Shown here piece after piece: positions 36,421 to 46,565 of a stretch of DNA of 64,000 bases. Position numbers and translations under genes: made by a program. Source of the DNA: Allofrancisella guangzhouensis (GTDB taxonomy: Bacteria > Pseudomonadota > Gammaproteobacteria > Francisellales > Francisellaceae); NCBI RefSeq assembly GCF_000815225.1, contig NZ_CP010427.1, positions 62,001 to 126,000 on the forward strand, given 5' to 3'. Positions within the stretch are counted from its first letter, which is position 1. Each line of letters opens with the position of its first letter. Under the pieces are notes generated by a model. That model had not been told where the DNA came from. It did no database searches and saw only the letters and a list, made by a program, of their open reading frames with translations.

Positions 36421-37387
36421 AAGTGAACCTCTTCTTTGGTTGTGATAAGTTATAAGAATTAGCATTAACAACAGCAGTAGCAAAAAGCTCTGCCATTAAT
36501 GCCAACTTACTCTGGTCTACTTTTAATTTTGCAATATTGTAATCATTATCTTCCGTAGTGGTAACTGATAGTAAATCTTTTGGTATGTCTACACATACTG
36601 TGTTAAGTTCACATACAAGATAGTGTGCAACTAAATGCTCTGCTAGGATATAAGGTCTATCATACTCTACAACTATACCTTTATTTTGTAACTCTAAAGT
36701 TAAAGTCTCTAGTAACTCTTTAGATGCAAAAATTTCATTATCAGGATCACCAGTAAAAAGCTCGGTTACTCTTTTTATTCCTTTTTTATGACTATTTCTA
36801 TATAAATTTATATATTCCAGAAGATTACCAGGATTTTCCTTTACTGCTTCTGAATAGTACTCTTTTGTTACATTTGGAGAATAACTTGACATAGTATGTA
36901 ACTCTATTGATAAAGCATTATAACTCTTTGCTAAAGCCACTACATGGCATAGTTTAGCCATATAGTCATTATGTAGTTTAACTAGAGAATCCTTTATATC
37001 TAGATGCTTATTATAATCAACAATATTCCTTAAACAATTAGGGTAAAGTCTATTTGCATCTAAAACTGAACGAGGAAATGAAGGCTCTAATACCAAAGTA
37101 TTTAATCCATAATTATTATAGAGTCTCTCTGCAATAGCATGACTAAGCGGCTGAGCTCCAAAATCATATTCAATTGACATAAAATCAGCAAAATCTTGTG
37201 CATTTAGTTGAACTAATTTTGCTATAGATGGGTAATCAAATTCTATAAAGGCTGTACCTAACTTAGCGTGTGGACAAGTTATTAGTAAATCAAACTCGAG
37301 ATTTTCTTTAGTATAAAAATATAAAGTGGCACAATCGTAATACTTAGTGTATAAATGTTCTGTTGTTAGCTTATTTATTTGACCCAT
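36410..37387 (-). CDS. N-formylglutamate amidohydrolase-like protein
   Basis: A 325-aa protein. The segments ITCPHAKLGTAF, PSFPRSVLDANRLYP and LSIELHTMSSY match the spacing of the metal-binding motifs of the N-formylglutamate amidohydrolase superfamily (SGPHGG, RxxxDxNR, DxHSM). These zinc enzymes cleave N-acyl amino acids or related amides. Direct overlap with an ATP-grasp ligase suggests a two-step conversion of an amide or peptide-like compound; the substrate is unknown. It is divergent from the histidine kinase gene. Confidence 0.6.
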   Translation of the reverse strand: MGQINKLTTEHLYTKYYDCATLYFYTKENLEFDLLITCPHAKLGTAFIEFDYPSIAKLVQLNAQDFADFMSIEYDFGAQPLSHAIAERLYNNYGLNTLVLEPSFPRSVLDANRLYPNCLRNIVDYNKHLDIKDSLVKLHNDYMAKLCHVVALAKSYNALSIELHTMSSYSPNVTKEYYSEAVKENPGNLLEYINLYRNSHKKGIKRVTELFTGDPDNEIFASKELLETLTLELQNKGIVVEYDRPYILAEHLVAHYLVCELNTVCVDIPKDLLSVTTTEDNDYNIAKLKVDQSKLALMAELFATAVVNANSYNLSQPKKRFTYGK

Positions 37388-37517
37388 TAGATTAATACAA
37401 AAACACCATTTTATAATCTTATTATCATAATAATTGATTATAACAACTATAAAAGTAATAATAAAATTTAAAATTCTTTATAATAATGTAATAATTCCGA
37501 CGTATAAATTTAGAATC

Positions 37518-38942
37518 ATGTCCTTAAATAATAAAAAAGAAAGTTCAATTTTAAGTTTTTTAGCAATCTCTTTTGCTAGTTTTTTTATGTTATTGATGCT
37601 AATTATTTCGATTCTTGGATTTTATCAGATCAAATACCAAACTGATGCTTTCTCTGATGATCAATTAAAAATCACTGCTCAAATGATAGAAACAATATTA
37701 CAGGAATACCCGATAAGTGACCAAAATGATTACTCTAAAAATGTCTTAGCTGACATATCTAAATCATTCGGGAATATTAAAAGTTATAACGAAAATATAG
37801 GATTTACAATTTATGACCGTAATAAGAAAAAAGTCATTTTAAAAACAAATAACCTTCCTGTTTTTAAAAAAGGCTACCGAGATATTTCCTTAACCGTGGG
37901 TTATGAATGGCTATATACAAATAAAAACGAGAACCATCATTGGTATACTTATACTCTAGAAACAGATGATAATAAGTATTTTATTACTATTTTTTCAAGC
38001 CACCATGTAAAAGACCAAATAACTCGACAAGCATTTCTTAGACTTACAGTGTTATCTATTGTCGCTTATATAGCTTTGATTATCTTTACTTACTATATAC
38101 TACACATAGCTTTACAGCCATTAAAACGCATAAATAAAAATGTCTCAAAAATTAATCCTCGTAAAAATGAGAAGCTTAAAGAAAACATTGTTCCTCATGA
38201 AATCAAATCTGTAGTAGAACAGATAAACTCTTTAATCGAAAAGTTTCACCAAACTCTTGAAAGAGAGAAAAAATTCTCTGGTGACGCTGCTCATGAGCTT
38301 AAAACCCCTATTTCAGGTATCAAAACCTTAGTTGAAATAGCTTTATCTTCTGATGATATTAATGAAATTAAACAGAAACTAGAGAAAATCAGAAGTTCTG
38401 CTGATAGATACTCACACATAATAGATCAACTGCTTATACTAAATAGAATCCAACCTGACGAGCAAATAGTATTTGCAAAAAAACTACTCGTTAATAAAGT
38501 TCTAGAAACATTCATCGCTGAAAATGCAATAAAAGCTATAGAAAAAAATATTGAAATATCATTCTTCCCTTGTGAACAAAAACTTTACTGCTACAGTAAT
38601 GAGTACCTTTTAGGTATTCTATTTAAAAATCTGATATCAAACGCCATAAAATATACTAAAGATGGCGGTCATGTAGAAATAAGGTCCTTTAAAAAAGACT
38701 CTAACATTATAGTTGAAGTTAAAGATAATGGCATAGGAGTCCCTCCAGAGAATATCGATAGAATATTTGACAGGTTTTATCGAGAAGTTGGCACTGGTGA
38801 AGAAGGTAGTGGTTTGGGATTAGCTATCGTTACAGAGATTGTTAGGTTACATAATGGTAAGATTTTTGTTAAAAACAATACTGATCAAAAAGGCATTACT
38901 ATTACTGTCAAAATCCCTATGGATTACAAATTAGAAGACTAA
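37518..38942 (+). CDS. qseC: Orphan sensor histidine kinase, QseC-like
   Basis: A 474-aa membrane kinase. Two transmembrane helices (about 13-38 and 170-195) enclose a periplasmic sensor region. A HAMP-like linker follows, then HisKA with the phospho-accepting His in AAHELKTPISG, and HATPase_c with NLISNAIKYT (N box), VKDNGIGVP (G1) and GSGLGLAIV (G2). I start at ATG 37518; the frame from 37434 adds 28 residues without support. No response regulator is adjacent. Francisella QseC (about 475 aa) is likewise an orphan in the pilT-acnA neighbourhood, which supports the name. Confidence 0.75.
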   Translation: MSLNNKKESSILSFLAISFASFFMLLMLIISILGFYQIKYQTDAFSDDQLKITAQMIETILQEYPISDQNDYSKNVLADISKSFGNIKSYNENIGFTIYDRNKKKVILKTNNLPVFKKGYRDISLTVGYEWLYTNKNENHHWYTYTLETDDNKYFITIFSSHHVKDQITRQAFLRLTVLSIVAYIALIIFTYYILHIALQPLKRINKNVSKINPRKNEKLKENIVPHEIKSVVEQINSLIEKFHQTLEREKKFSGDAAHELKTPISGIKTLVEIALSSDDINEIKQKLEKIRSSADRYSHIIDQLLILNRIQPDEQIVFAKKLLVNKVLETFIAENAIKAIEKNIEISFFPCEQKLYCYSNEYLLGILFKNLISNAIKYTKDGGHVEIRSFKKDSNIIVEVKDNGIGVPPENIDRIFDRFYREVGTGEEGSGLGLAIVTEIVRLHNGKIFVKNNTDQKGITITVKIPMDYKLED

Positions 38943-39820
38943 ACATATCTCTCTATAGCTTTTTCGATTTCTAGATCTTCAAAAACAAACCCTAAAGACT
39001 TTAGTTTCATAGGTTTGATGTTTTGGCTTGATAATAACAACTCCTCTCCCATTTGACTAAACATAATCTTTACTATAGATGTAGGTATTTTGATAATATA
39101 CTTTTTAGCTAAATATTTTCTTAGAAGCTCAACTAATAGCTTATGCTGACATGCATTTGGTGCGGTTAGGTTAAAAACTTCTTTAGCAGCTAATTTATTA
39201 GCTATTATGAACTCAACCGCTCGAGACAAATCATAAGCACTTATCCAGCTCATGTAGTTATGACCATCTCCAAAAATAGTTAAAAAGCCAAACTTAGCTG
39301 GCAGTGCTATTTTCTCAAGCACACCTCCATTACCAATAACAACCCCAAAGCGCAGAATAGTATATCTTTGTAATTGAGAATCAACTAAGCACTTTTCCCA
39401 CTGATCAACAACTTCTTGACCAAAATTAAGCTTATCATAACTCCTATCATGACTATCTTCATCTTGTGGTAGTTTAGAAAAATTATAATAACCAATCGCA
39501 CTAGCATTTATTAACCAAATATTTTTATTACCTATTAACTCTATAAGTTTATTTGTTGGCTCAACACGACTTGATATTATTTTCTTTTTAACTGTTTTAC
39601 TCCAGCGTTTTTGTCCAATATTATATCCACATAGATTTATAACAATATCATAATTGATGATATTATTTTCTGTCAATTGCTGCCAAGTTATAAAATGTTT
39701 ATAATTACCTAAAGTTTGTTTTTCTGTTCTAGTTAAAAGAGTTAGCTCGTGCGTGCTACTTAGGTATTTAGATAACTCTGTACCAACAAAGCCTGAACCT
39801 CCTGCGATTAAGATTCTCAT
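38939..39820 (-). CDS. TIGR01777-family epimerase-like protein (YfcH type)
   Basis: A 293-aa NAD(P)-binding short-chain dehydrogenase-like protein. It starts with the Rossmann glycine motif LIAGGSGFVGTELSKYL, has INLCGYNIGQKRWS, the SRVEPTNKL segment and NASAIGYY, and ends with the DUF1731-type C-terminal domain (PMKLKSLGF). Its reaction is not known. The end overlaps the kinase gene by 4 bp. Confidence 0.88.
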   Translation of the reverse strand: MRILIAGGSGFVGTELSKYLSSTHELTLLTRTEKQTLGNYKHFITWQQLTENNIINYDIVINLCGYNIGQKRWSKTVKKKIISSRVEPTNKLIELIGNKNIWLINASAIGYYNFSKLPQDEDSHDRSYDKLNFGQEVVDQWEKCLVDSQLQRYTILRFGVVIGNGGVLEKIALPAKFGFLTIFGDGHNYMSWISAYDLSRAVEFIIANKLAAKEVFNLTAPNACQHKLLVELLRKYLAKKYIIKIPTSIVKIMFSQMGEELLLSSQNIKPMKLKSLGFVFEDLEIEKAIERYV

Positions 39821-40007
39821 AATACTTCTCCAAATCTTTCTAATTTAGCTGTTATGCTTTATATTATATTGACAAAAACATGTTAAATAACATTACATTT
39901 TATTAATCTTACCGTAGTAATATTGAGAATACCTCTAAGATATGACAAGCTTAATGATGTAAAGTTATTCAAGATCGTTCTCCCAGCTAAAAAACTAATT
40001 ATAAAAC

Positions 40008-40035
40008 TTGAATAACCAGATTAGTTTAATAAAAT
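40008..40035 (+). promoter_or_regulatory. Predicted sigma-70 promoter of cydAB
   Basis: TTGAAT (40008-40013), a 16-bp spacer and TAAAAT (40030-40035) lie 19 bp before the cydA ATG; AAGAGG (40044-40049) is the ribosome binding site. The rest of the 234-bp gap (39821-40054) is AT-rich; I see no clear operator in it. Confidence 0.45.
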
Positions 40036-40054
40036 AATAAATAAAGAGGTTTTT

Positions 40055-41431
40055 ATGTACTGGGTCGAAATTCTATCAAGAGTACAATTTGCATTTACAG
40101 TTAGCTTCCATATTTTATTTCCTGCTTTTAGCATTGGTTTAGCAACTTTTTTAATGATTTTTGAAGCTTTGTGGCTGATTACAAATAATGACAAATACTT
40201 GTCTATAGTAAAATTCTGGACAAAAATATTTGCTCTGACCTTTGGTATGGGAGTTGTTTCAGGAATTGTTATGGAGTTTCAGCTAGGTGCCAACTGGGCA
40301 GGCTTTGCTCAAAAGGTTGGACCGGTATTGGGATCGCTATTTACCTATGAAGTTTTAACGGCCTTTTTTATTGAAGCTGGAGCTTTAGGTATAATGATTT
40401 TTGGATGGAACAAAATAAATAAATATCTCCACTTTGCAGCAAACTTTACAATTTTTATTGGAGTCACACTATCAGCATTTTGGATTTTATCTGCTAACTC
40501 ATGGATGCAAACACCTGATGGAGTTAAGTACGCAAATGGAGAATTTGATGTTTATAGTTGGTACCATGTTATATTTAACCCATCAGTAATACCTAGATTT
40601 ATACATATGCTTTTAGCATCATATTTAAGTACATTAGTGGTTATTCTAGGAGTTGGTTGTTATTATATATTAAAAGAAAAATTTCACTCATTTGCTAAAA
40701 CTTGCATTAGATTTTCTGTGGTTTCAATTTTAATCCTTAGCGTAAGCCAACTCTTTGTGGGTGATGAGGTTGGTCTTAAAGTTCACGAACACCAACCACT
40801 AAAAACAGCTGCTATGGAAGGCATCTGGGATACTCAAAAAGGTGCGCCTCTTGTGTTATTTGCTTATCCAAGTCAATCTCAAGAGAAAAACCTATTCACT
40901 ATAGAAATTCCTAAATTAGCATCACTAATAAATACTCATAGCTTAAATGGTGAAATGCTTGGATTAAAATCTGTAGATAAAAAAGACAGACCTTTAGTTG
41001 CTATTGTATTCTACAGTTTTAGAATAATGGTTGGTATAGGCTTACTTATGATTTTAATTGGTTTAGTTGGCTCTATTATGTTATTCAAGCAAAAAATATA
41101 TAAAAATAAATGGTTCCTAAACATTTGTACCCTGTCAACTCCTCTTGGCTTTGTTGCTATCATTACGGGATGGTTTACAGCTGAATTTGGTAGACAACCT
41201 TGGATCGTTTATGACATTCTTAAAACACAATATTCTGTAAGTGATATTAACTTTTGGCAAGTTTTTAGCTCGTTAGCATCTATAATTACTGTTTATTTTA
41301 TTATATTTGGATATTTCTATTTTAAGTACCTACTTAAGATAATTAAAAATGGACCAAATACCATTGGAAATGAACGTATGCCTTACTCATACTTCCAATC
41401 TGTTGAAAAAAATATTAAAGCTGAGGAGTAA
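40055..41431 (+). CDS. cydA: Cytochrome bd-type quinol oxidase subunit I (short Q-loop form)
   Basis: Subunit I binds hemes b558, b595 and d and oxidises quinol for reduction of O2 to water. The protein is 458 aa, against 522 in E. coli CydA. Conserved features are SFHILFPAFSIG with the heme ligand His, FGMGVVSGIVMEFQLG, the Q-loop residues in LKTAAMEG, and FGRQPW. The Q-loop lacks the long insertion, as in the short-loop CioA-type group. Four bases separate its coding end from cydB, whose ribosome binding site overlaps the cydA stop region. Confidence 0.95.
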   Translation: MYWVEILSRVQFAFTVSFHILFPAFSIGLATFLMIFEALWLITNNDKYLSIVKFWTKIFALTFGMGVVSGIVMEFQLGANWAGFAQKVGPVLGSLFTYEVLTAFFIEAGALGIMIFGWNKINKYLHFAANFTIFIGVTLSAFWILSANSWMQTPDGVKYANGEFDVYSWYHVIFNPSVIPRFIHMLLASYLSTLVVILGVGCYYILKEKFHSFAKTCIRFSVVSILILSVSQLFVGDEVGLKVHEHQPLKTAAMEGIWDTQKGAPLVLFAYPSQSQEKNLFTIEIPKLASLINTHSLNGEMLGLKSVDKKDRPLVAIVFYSFRIMVGIGLLMILIGLVGSIMLFKQKIYKNKWFLNICTLSTPLGFVAIITGWFTAEFGRQPWIVYDILKTQYSVSDINFWQVFSSLASIITVYFIIFGYFYFKYLLKIIKNGPNTIGNERMPYSYFQSVEKNIKAEE

Positions 41432-41432
41432 T

Positions 41433-42398
41433 ATGGATTTAGGATTAATTTGGTTATTTATAATCGCCTTTGGATTATTACTATACGTGGTCTTAGATGG
41501 TTTTGCATTAGGTATAGCAGCTCTTTTTCCTTTTTTATCACAAAAGCAAAGAGATATCGCTACAAGTGTATTACTGCCAACTTGGGATGGTAATCAAACT
41601 TGGCTAGTTTTTTCCTTAGCTTGCTTCTATGGTATGTTCCCTACTGCTTTTGCATATATCTTTCCAAAAATATATTTATCCGCAACCCTTCTAGTAGTAA
41701 TGTTGCTTTTCAGAGGTATCTGCTTTGAATTTAGATTAAAATCTTCAACTGCAGGAATCAAAAACTGGGACTATTTATTTTTTATTTCATCTCTAGTCGC
41801 TGCGTTCCTACAAGGGTATATAGTAGGAGATCTTATTGTAGGTTATCCAAAAAATACTATCGCCAATGGTATAAGCTTTAGGATCATTACAGGCTTAACA
41901 CTAATGGTAGGCTATATGCTCTTAGGTGCTACACGATTAATTTTAAAAACGGAAGATGAACTATTAGCAAAAGCAAAATTTCTAGCAAAAAGGCTAGCTT
42001 TTTGTTTAATTATTTTAATGTTACTAATAGGGGTAACAACCCCTTTTTATACTTCACTACCTTTGGATAACATTTATAAAACCCCTGCTTTAATAACTTT
42101 TTTTATACTAACAATTATTGGTTTTATTTTTCTATTGAAAAATATCAATAGCAAATATCATGCTCTACCTTATTGGATTACAGTTGCGATATTTGTATTT
42201 ACCTATGCTAGTATGCTTACTCTTATCTTTCCTTTTATAATACCTTATAAAATAACTTATATAGAATCACAAGCTAGTAATACAACACTATTATTCACTT
42301 TAATACCTGCAACCATCATGATCCCTTTGTTACTTTTATATACTAGCTATGCTTATTATGTATTTAGAGGTAAAACCAAAGAAAAACTCAGCTATTAA
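41433..42398 (+). CDS. cydB: Cytochrome bd-type quinol oxidase subunit II
   Basis: A 321-aa membrane subunit pairing with CydA, with about eight helices. The N-terminus MDLGLIWLFIIAFGLLLYVV and DGFALG, then LPTWDGNQTWLVF, are family hallmarks. I start at ATG 41433, directly behind GAGGAG at 41423-41428; the longer frame from 41349 lies inside cydA. It is shorter than E. coli CydB (379). No cydX-like small gene is seen downstream. Confidence 0.95.
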   Translation: MDLGLIWLFIIAFGLLLYVVLDGFALGIAALFPFLSQKQRDIATSVLLPTWDGNQTWLVFSLACFYGMFPTAFAYIFPKIYLSATLLVVMLLFRGICFEFRLKSSTAGIKNWDYLFFISSLVAAFLQGYIVGDLIVGYPKNTIANGISFRIITGLTLMVGYMLLGATRLILKTEDELLAKAKFLAKRLAFCLIILMLLIGVTTPFYTSLPLDNIYKTPALITFFILTIIGFIFLLKNINSKYHALPYWITVAIFVFTYASMLTLIFPFIIPYKITYIESQASNTTLLFTLIPATIMIPLLLLYTSYAYYVFRGKTKEKLSY

Positions 42399-42437
42399 TT
42401 TGACCTGACACTTTTTTAAACGATATTTTTATAGCGC

Positions 42438-43466
42438 TTACCTTACAATTATATACTTAGCTGCTTCTTCTGATGTAATTGTTCCAGCTTTAAGGAGATT
42501 CTCAATATTCTGCTCCATAGTCGACATGCCCTTAGATGTACCAGTCTGTAGAGCTGTGTAGATCTGAGGAAGCTTATTTTCTTTGATCATATTTCTAATA
42601 CCTGTATTCGAGATAAGAACTTCATAAGCTGCTACACGACCACCACCTTTACGTTTAAGTAATCTTTGAGAAATAACTATCTGTAAAGATTCTGCCAACA
42701 TATTTCTAACAAGCTCTTGCTCAGCTGGTGGGAATACTGATATAACTCTATCTACCGTTTTTATTGCAGACATAGTATGTAAAGTACCTAAAACCAAATG
42801 CCCTGTTTCTGCTGCTTCTAAAGCTAGACGAATAGTTTCTAGATCTCGCATCTCACCCACAAGTATACAATCAGGATCTTCTCTAAGAGCTGATTTTAAA
42901 GCAGAGTTAAAGCTTTTCGTATCTCTTTTTACTTCACGTTGGTTTATTAATGCTCTTTGACTAACATGTACAAATTCTACTGGGTCTTCAATAGTCAGAA
43001 TATGAGCGTCTTCTTTGTGATTTATTTCATTTACTAATGCGGCTAATGTACTACTTTTACCAGAACCAGTAGGTCCAGTCACTAAGATCAAGCCACCTCT
43101 TTTTGCTTGAACTTCTTTAAGCACTTTTGGAGCTCCAAATTGGTCAAGTGTAGGAATAGTATTTTCTAAGCGACGTAAAACTGCTCCATAACCACGATTA
43201 TGAAAAAAAGCGTTTACTCTAAATCTAGCATCATTTTCTTTATCATCTATTGAAAAATCGCATTCGTATGTTTCTATTAACTCATTTTTTTGATCCTCTG
43301 TCATTATTTCTAAAAGCATCTGGGAAACCATTTTGTCATTAAGGATAGGTGATGACTCTATATCTATCAAATCACCATCTATTCTGTATTTAGCCTTACA
43401 ACCAGAAGATAAATGCAAATCTGATGCTTTCTTTTGTACACAGAGCGTAAGGAGTTTCTTCATCAT
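42438..43466 (-). CDS. pilT: Type IV pilus retraction ATPase PilT
   Basis: A hexameric secretion-type ATPase that depolymerises pili. It has the N-terminal PAS-like domain (KKASDLHLSSG), Walker A GPTGSGKSS, the Asp box, Walker B in DCILVGEMRD and the His box LVLGTLHTMSA. Two adjacent ATGs at 43466 and 43463 give 342 or 341 aa, the usual PilT length; a frame from 43514 would add 16 Asn/Ile-rich residues. It is transcribed away from cydAB and downstream of acnA. Confidence 0.93.
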   Translation of the reverse strand: MMKKLLTLCVQKKASDLHLSSGCKAKYRIDGDLIDIESSPILNDKMVSQMLLEIMTEDQKNELIETYECDFSIDDKENDARFRVNAFFHNRGYGAVLRRLENTIPTLDQFGAPKVLKEVQAKRGGLILVTGPTGSGKSSTLAALVNEINHKEDAHILTIEDPVEFVHVSQRALINQREVKRDTKSFNSALKSALREDPDCILVGEMRDLETIRLALEAAETGHLVLGTLHTMSAIKTVDRVISVFPPAEQELVRNMLAESLQIVISQRLLKRKGGGRVAAYEVLISNTGIRNMIKENKLPQIYTALQTGTSKGMSTMEQNIENLLKAGTITSEEAAKYIIVR

Positions 43467-43565
43467 ATTTATATTATTATTTATAGAGTTAATATTAATA
43501 TGTAACTCTAACATTATTAGAGAATAAAGAAAACTATAAATTATTAAGAAAAGTTATAGATCTAA

Positions 43566-46346
43566 CTACTTGAATATTTTTTTAAGAAAATAAGCAAATT
43601 TTGCAAAAATACAGCTTGAGTCTGACTCACAAGAACTATCAGAGTTTCCTAAATCCTTAACCATTATATCTTTAAGTACTGTCTGCAAAATCCCACCGTT
43701 TTTTAGATAATCAACGTCAACATCAGCATCTAGTCTAGCTAATGCCTCAAACGTTGTTGTATGAGCAGTAGTTGGATGTACAGCTTCTACTACAATCCTT
43801 TGACGTGGTTTAATATCATTTAAGTTTTTAATATTAAACATCTCCCTACCATCTAAGCCTAAAGTTTTAGCATTTTGACCATCTACATATTCAAGTGGTA
43901 AAACACCCATACCAACTAAGTTTGAACGGTGAATTCTCTCGTAACTCTCTGCTATAACTACTTTTACTCCCAATAGAAAAGTACCCTTAGCAGCCCAGTC
44001 ACGAGATGAACCAGTACCATACTCTTTTCCAGCCAATATTACTAGTGGTATACCTTTTTCTTTGTATTTCATGGCAGCATCAAATACATACTGTTGCGAA
44101 CCATCTAAGTGATACTTAGTAAAGCCACCCTCTACACCATCTAGCAATAAGTTACGGATACGAATATTAGCAAAAGTACCTCTGACCATAACTTCATGAT
44201 TACCACGACGAGAACCATAAGAGTTAAAGTCTTTTTTATCTACTCCGTGTGATTTCAAATATTGACCTGCCGGATAACCTTCTGGTATGTTGCCTGCTGG
44301 TGATATATGGTCTGTAGTTACAGAATCACCTAACATTAGTAGTGTTCTAGCACCTTTAATATCTAAATCATCGTTACCTTCGGCAAACTTCTCAAAGAAA
44401 TTAGGACATTGAATATAAGTAGATGATTTATCAAACTCATATAGCTTGCCTGTAGGAACCTGTAGCTCTTGCCAATCTTTTGTACCATCAAGTACCGTTG
44501 CATAAGCTTTTTTAAACATATCAGAGTTAACCACATCCGCTTGTATAGATGCAATCTCTTCTGTAGCGGGCCAAATATCAGCTAAAAACACATCATTACC
44601 ATCATTATCTTGACCTATAGGATCTTCAACCGGATCAAAATCAACTGTACCTGCTAAAGCATATGCAACTACATGTATAGGCGATGCCAAATAATTAGCT
44701 TTAACATGTGGGTTTATACGACCCTCAAAATTACGATTACCTGAACTTACAGAGGCAACTACTAGATCCGCTTCATTTATGGCATCAATAACAGGTTCAT
44801 CTAATGGTCCTGAGTTACCAATACAAGTTGTACAACCATAACCTACAAGGTTAAAACCTAAATTCTCAAGCTCTGATAACAAGCCAGCTTTCTCAAGATA
44901 TTGAGTAACCACTTGAGACCCAGGAGCTAATGATGTTTTTACAAATGGTTTAACTTTTAGACCTTTTTCATTTGCTTTTTTAGCCAATAGGCCCGCACCT
45001 AAAAGCAATGATGGGTTAGAGGTATTTGTACAAGAAGTAATAGCTGCTATAACAAGTGAACCATGAGTTATAGTCTCACCTAAGCCTTTTACTTCAGCTG
45101 ATTTTTGTAATTTTTCTTCAGTTAAACCAAAACCATGTAAACCTTGTTCATGAACCAAAGCTTCTTCAAAAGCTTTTTTCATATCGTGGAAAGCTACTCT
45201 ATCCTGTGGTCTCTTAGGACCTGCTAGATTAGATTCTACATCTGATAAGTTGATTTCAACTATACTAGAATACTCAGGCTCCTCAATAGGGTTTTCTCTA
45301 AATAAAAGTTGTTCTCTATACATTTGGCGAGCTGCATCAACAAGCTCACTACGGTTAGTGTTATTAAAGAAGTCTAGAGTTACTTCATCAACTGGGAAAA
45401 ACCCTATAGTAGCACCATATTCTGGAGCCATATTTGCAATCGTAGCTCTATCTGGTAGAGATAAACTTTCTAAACCTTCACCATAGTATTCTACAAATTT
45501 ACCTACTACACCATGTTTTCTAAGTACCTCAGTAACCTTAAGTACTAAATCAGTAGCAGTAACACCTGTCTTTAACTTACCAGTGAATTTAACACCTACA
45601 ACATCCGGTAGTACCATATAGTATGGCTGACCAAGCATAACAGCTTCAGCCTCGATACCACCAACACCCCAACCTACTACACCAATACCGTTGATCATAG
45701 TAGTATGTGAGTCTGTACCAACCAACGTATCAGGATAAATTATATTTTCACCATCAAAATTTTTAATCAACGCACCTTTTGCAAGATACTCTAAGTTAAC
45801 TTGGTGAATAATACCCATTCCAGGGGGGACCACAACGAAATCATTAAAAGCTGTTTGTGCCCACTTAAGTAAACTATATCTTTCACCATTTCTTTCAAAT
45901 TCTTTAGCTACGTTTTGTGCTAAAGCTGTCTTTGTACCATAAAAGTCTACTTGCACTGAATGGTCAATAACCATTGCCGTATCCACAAGAGGATTAATTT
46001 TATCAGCATCACCACCTGCGTCTTTAATAGCTTTTCTCATCGCAGCTAAATCTACTACTGCTGGAACACCTGTAAAATCTTGCATAACTACTCTAGCTGG
46101 CATATGGGGAATCTCTGGTCTAGACTCTGCTTTTGCTGCCCAATCTAAAACCTTATGCAGGTCATATTCTTTTACTTTATAACCATCTATATTCCTTAGC
46201 TGGTTTTCAAGTAACACTCTGATTGAGTAAGGAAGACGAGAGATATCTTTGCCTAACTCTTGACCAAGTTTCTTTAAGCTATATAGCGAATATTTTTTGC
46301 CTTTATCCTCTATTTGTAGCTTAGTGATATTTTTAATATCAGACAT
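43566..46346 (-). CDS. acnA: Aconitate hydratase A
   Basis: Interconverts citrate and isocitrate in the TCA cycle with a 4Fe-4S cluster. The 926-aa protein is of the AcnA/IRP type. The three cluster cysteines lie in TSCTNTSNP and YGCTTCIGNSG; DSVTTDHISPAG and GSSRDWAAKG mark the swivel domain. The last 28 residues (after LKDIMVKDLG) form a Ser/Cys-rich then basic-hydrophobic tail that usual AcnA proteins lack. GGAGG lies 9 bp before the ATG. Confidence 0.95.
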   Translation of the reverse strand: MSDIKNITKLQIEDKGKKYSLYSLKKLGQELGKDISRLPYSIRVLLENQLRNIDGYKVKEYDLHKVLDWAAKAESRPEIPHMPARVVMQDFTGVPAVVDLAAMRKAIKDAGGDADKINPLVDTAMVIDHSVQVDFYGTKTALAQNVAKEFERNGERYSLLKWAQTAFNDFVVVPPGMGIIHQVNLEYLAKGALIKNFDGENIIYPDTLVGTDSHTTMINGIGVVGWGVGGIEAEAVMLGQPYYMVLPDVVGVKFTGKLKTGVTATDLVLKVTEVLRKHGVVGKFVEYYGEGLESLSLPDRATIANMAPEYGATIGFFPVDEVTLDFFNNTNRSELVDAARQMYREQLLFRENPIEEPEYSSIVEINLSDVESNLAGPKRPQDRVAFHDMKKAFEEALVHEQGLHGFGLTEEKLQKSAEVKGLGETITHGSLVIAAITSCTNTSNPSLLLGAGLLAKKANEKGLKVKPFVKTSLAPGSQVVTQYLEKAGLLSELENLGFNLVGYGCTTCIGNSGPLDEPVIDAINEADLVVASVSSGNRNFEGRINPHVKANYLASPIHVVAYALAGTVDFDPVEDPIGQDNDGNDVFLADIWPATEEIASIQADVVNSDMFKKAYATVLDGTKDWQELQVPTGKLYEFDKSSTYIQCPNFFEKFAEGNDDLDIKGARTLLMLGDSVTTDHISPAGNIPEGYPAGQYLKSHGVDKKDFNSYGSRRGNHEVMVRGTFANIRIRNLLLDGVEGGFTKYHLDGSQQYVFDAAMKYKEKGIPLVILAGKEYGTGSSRDWAAKGTFLLGVKVVIAESYERIHRSNLVGMGVLPLEYVDGQNAKTLGLDGREMFNIKNLNDIKPRQRIVVEAVHPTTAHTTTFEALARLDADVDVDYLKNGGILQTVLKDIMVKDLGNSDSSCESDSSCIFAKFAYFLKKIFK

Positions 46347-46565
46347 GCCTTTTAACCTCCGTAGATACTAATTAAATTTTTGTAAAATACTTGTATATTT
46401 TAACCTGTTAATAAGAGTTTGTATATAAATAAAGATTTTATTGATATGTTGGTTTATCAAATAGATAAACTATTTATTGCAGCAAAAATAACCCAAAAAT
46501 ATTCATTTATAAAAAGTGATACTAATTTATATCATCTGCTTATTCTAAAGGCTTTAGTAGTATTT

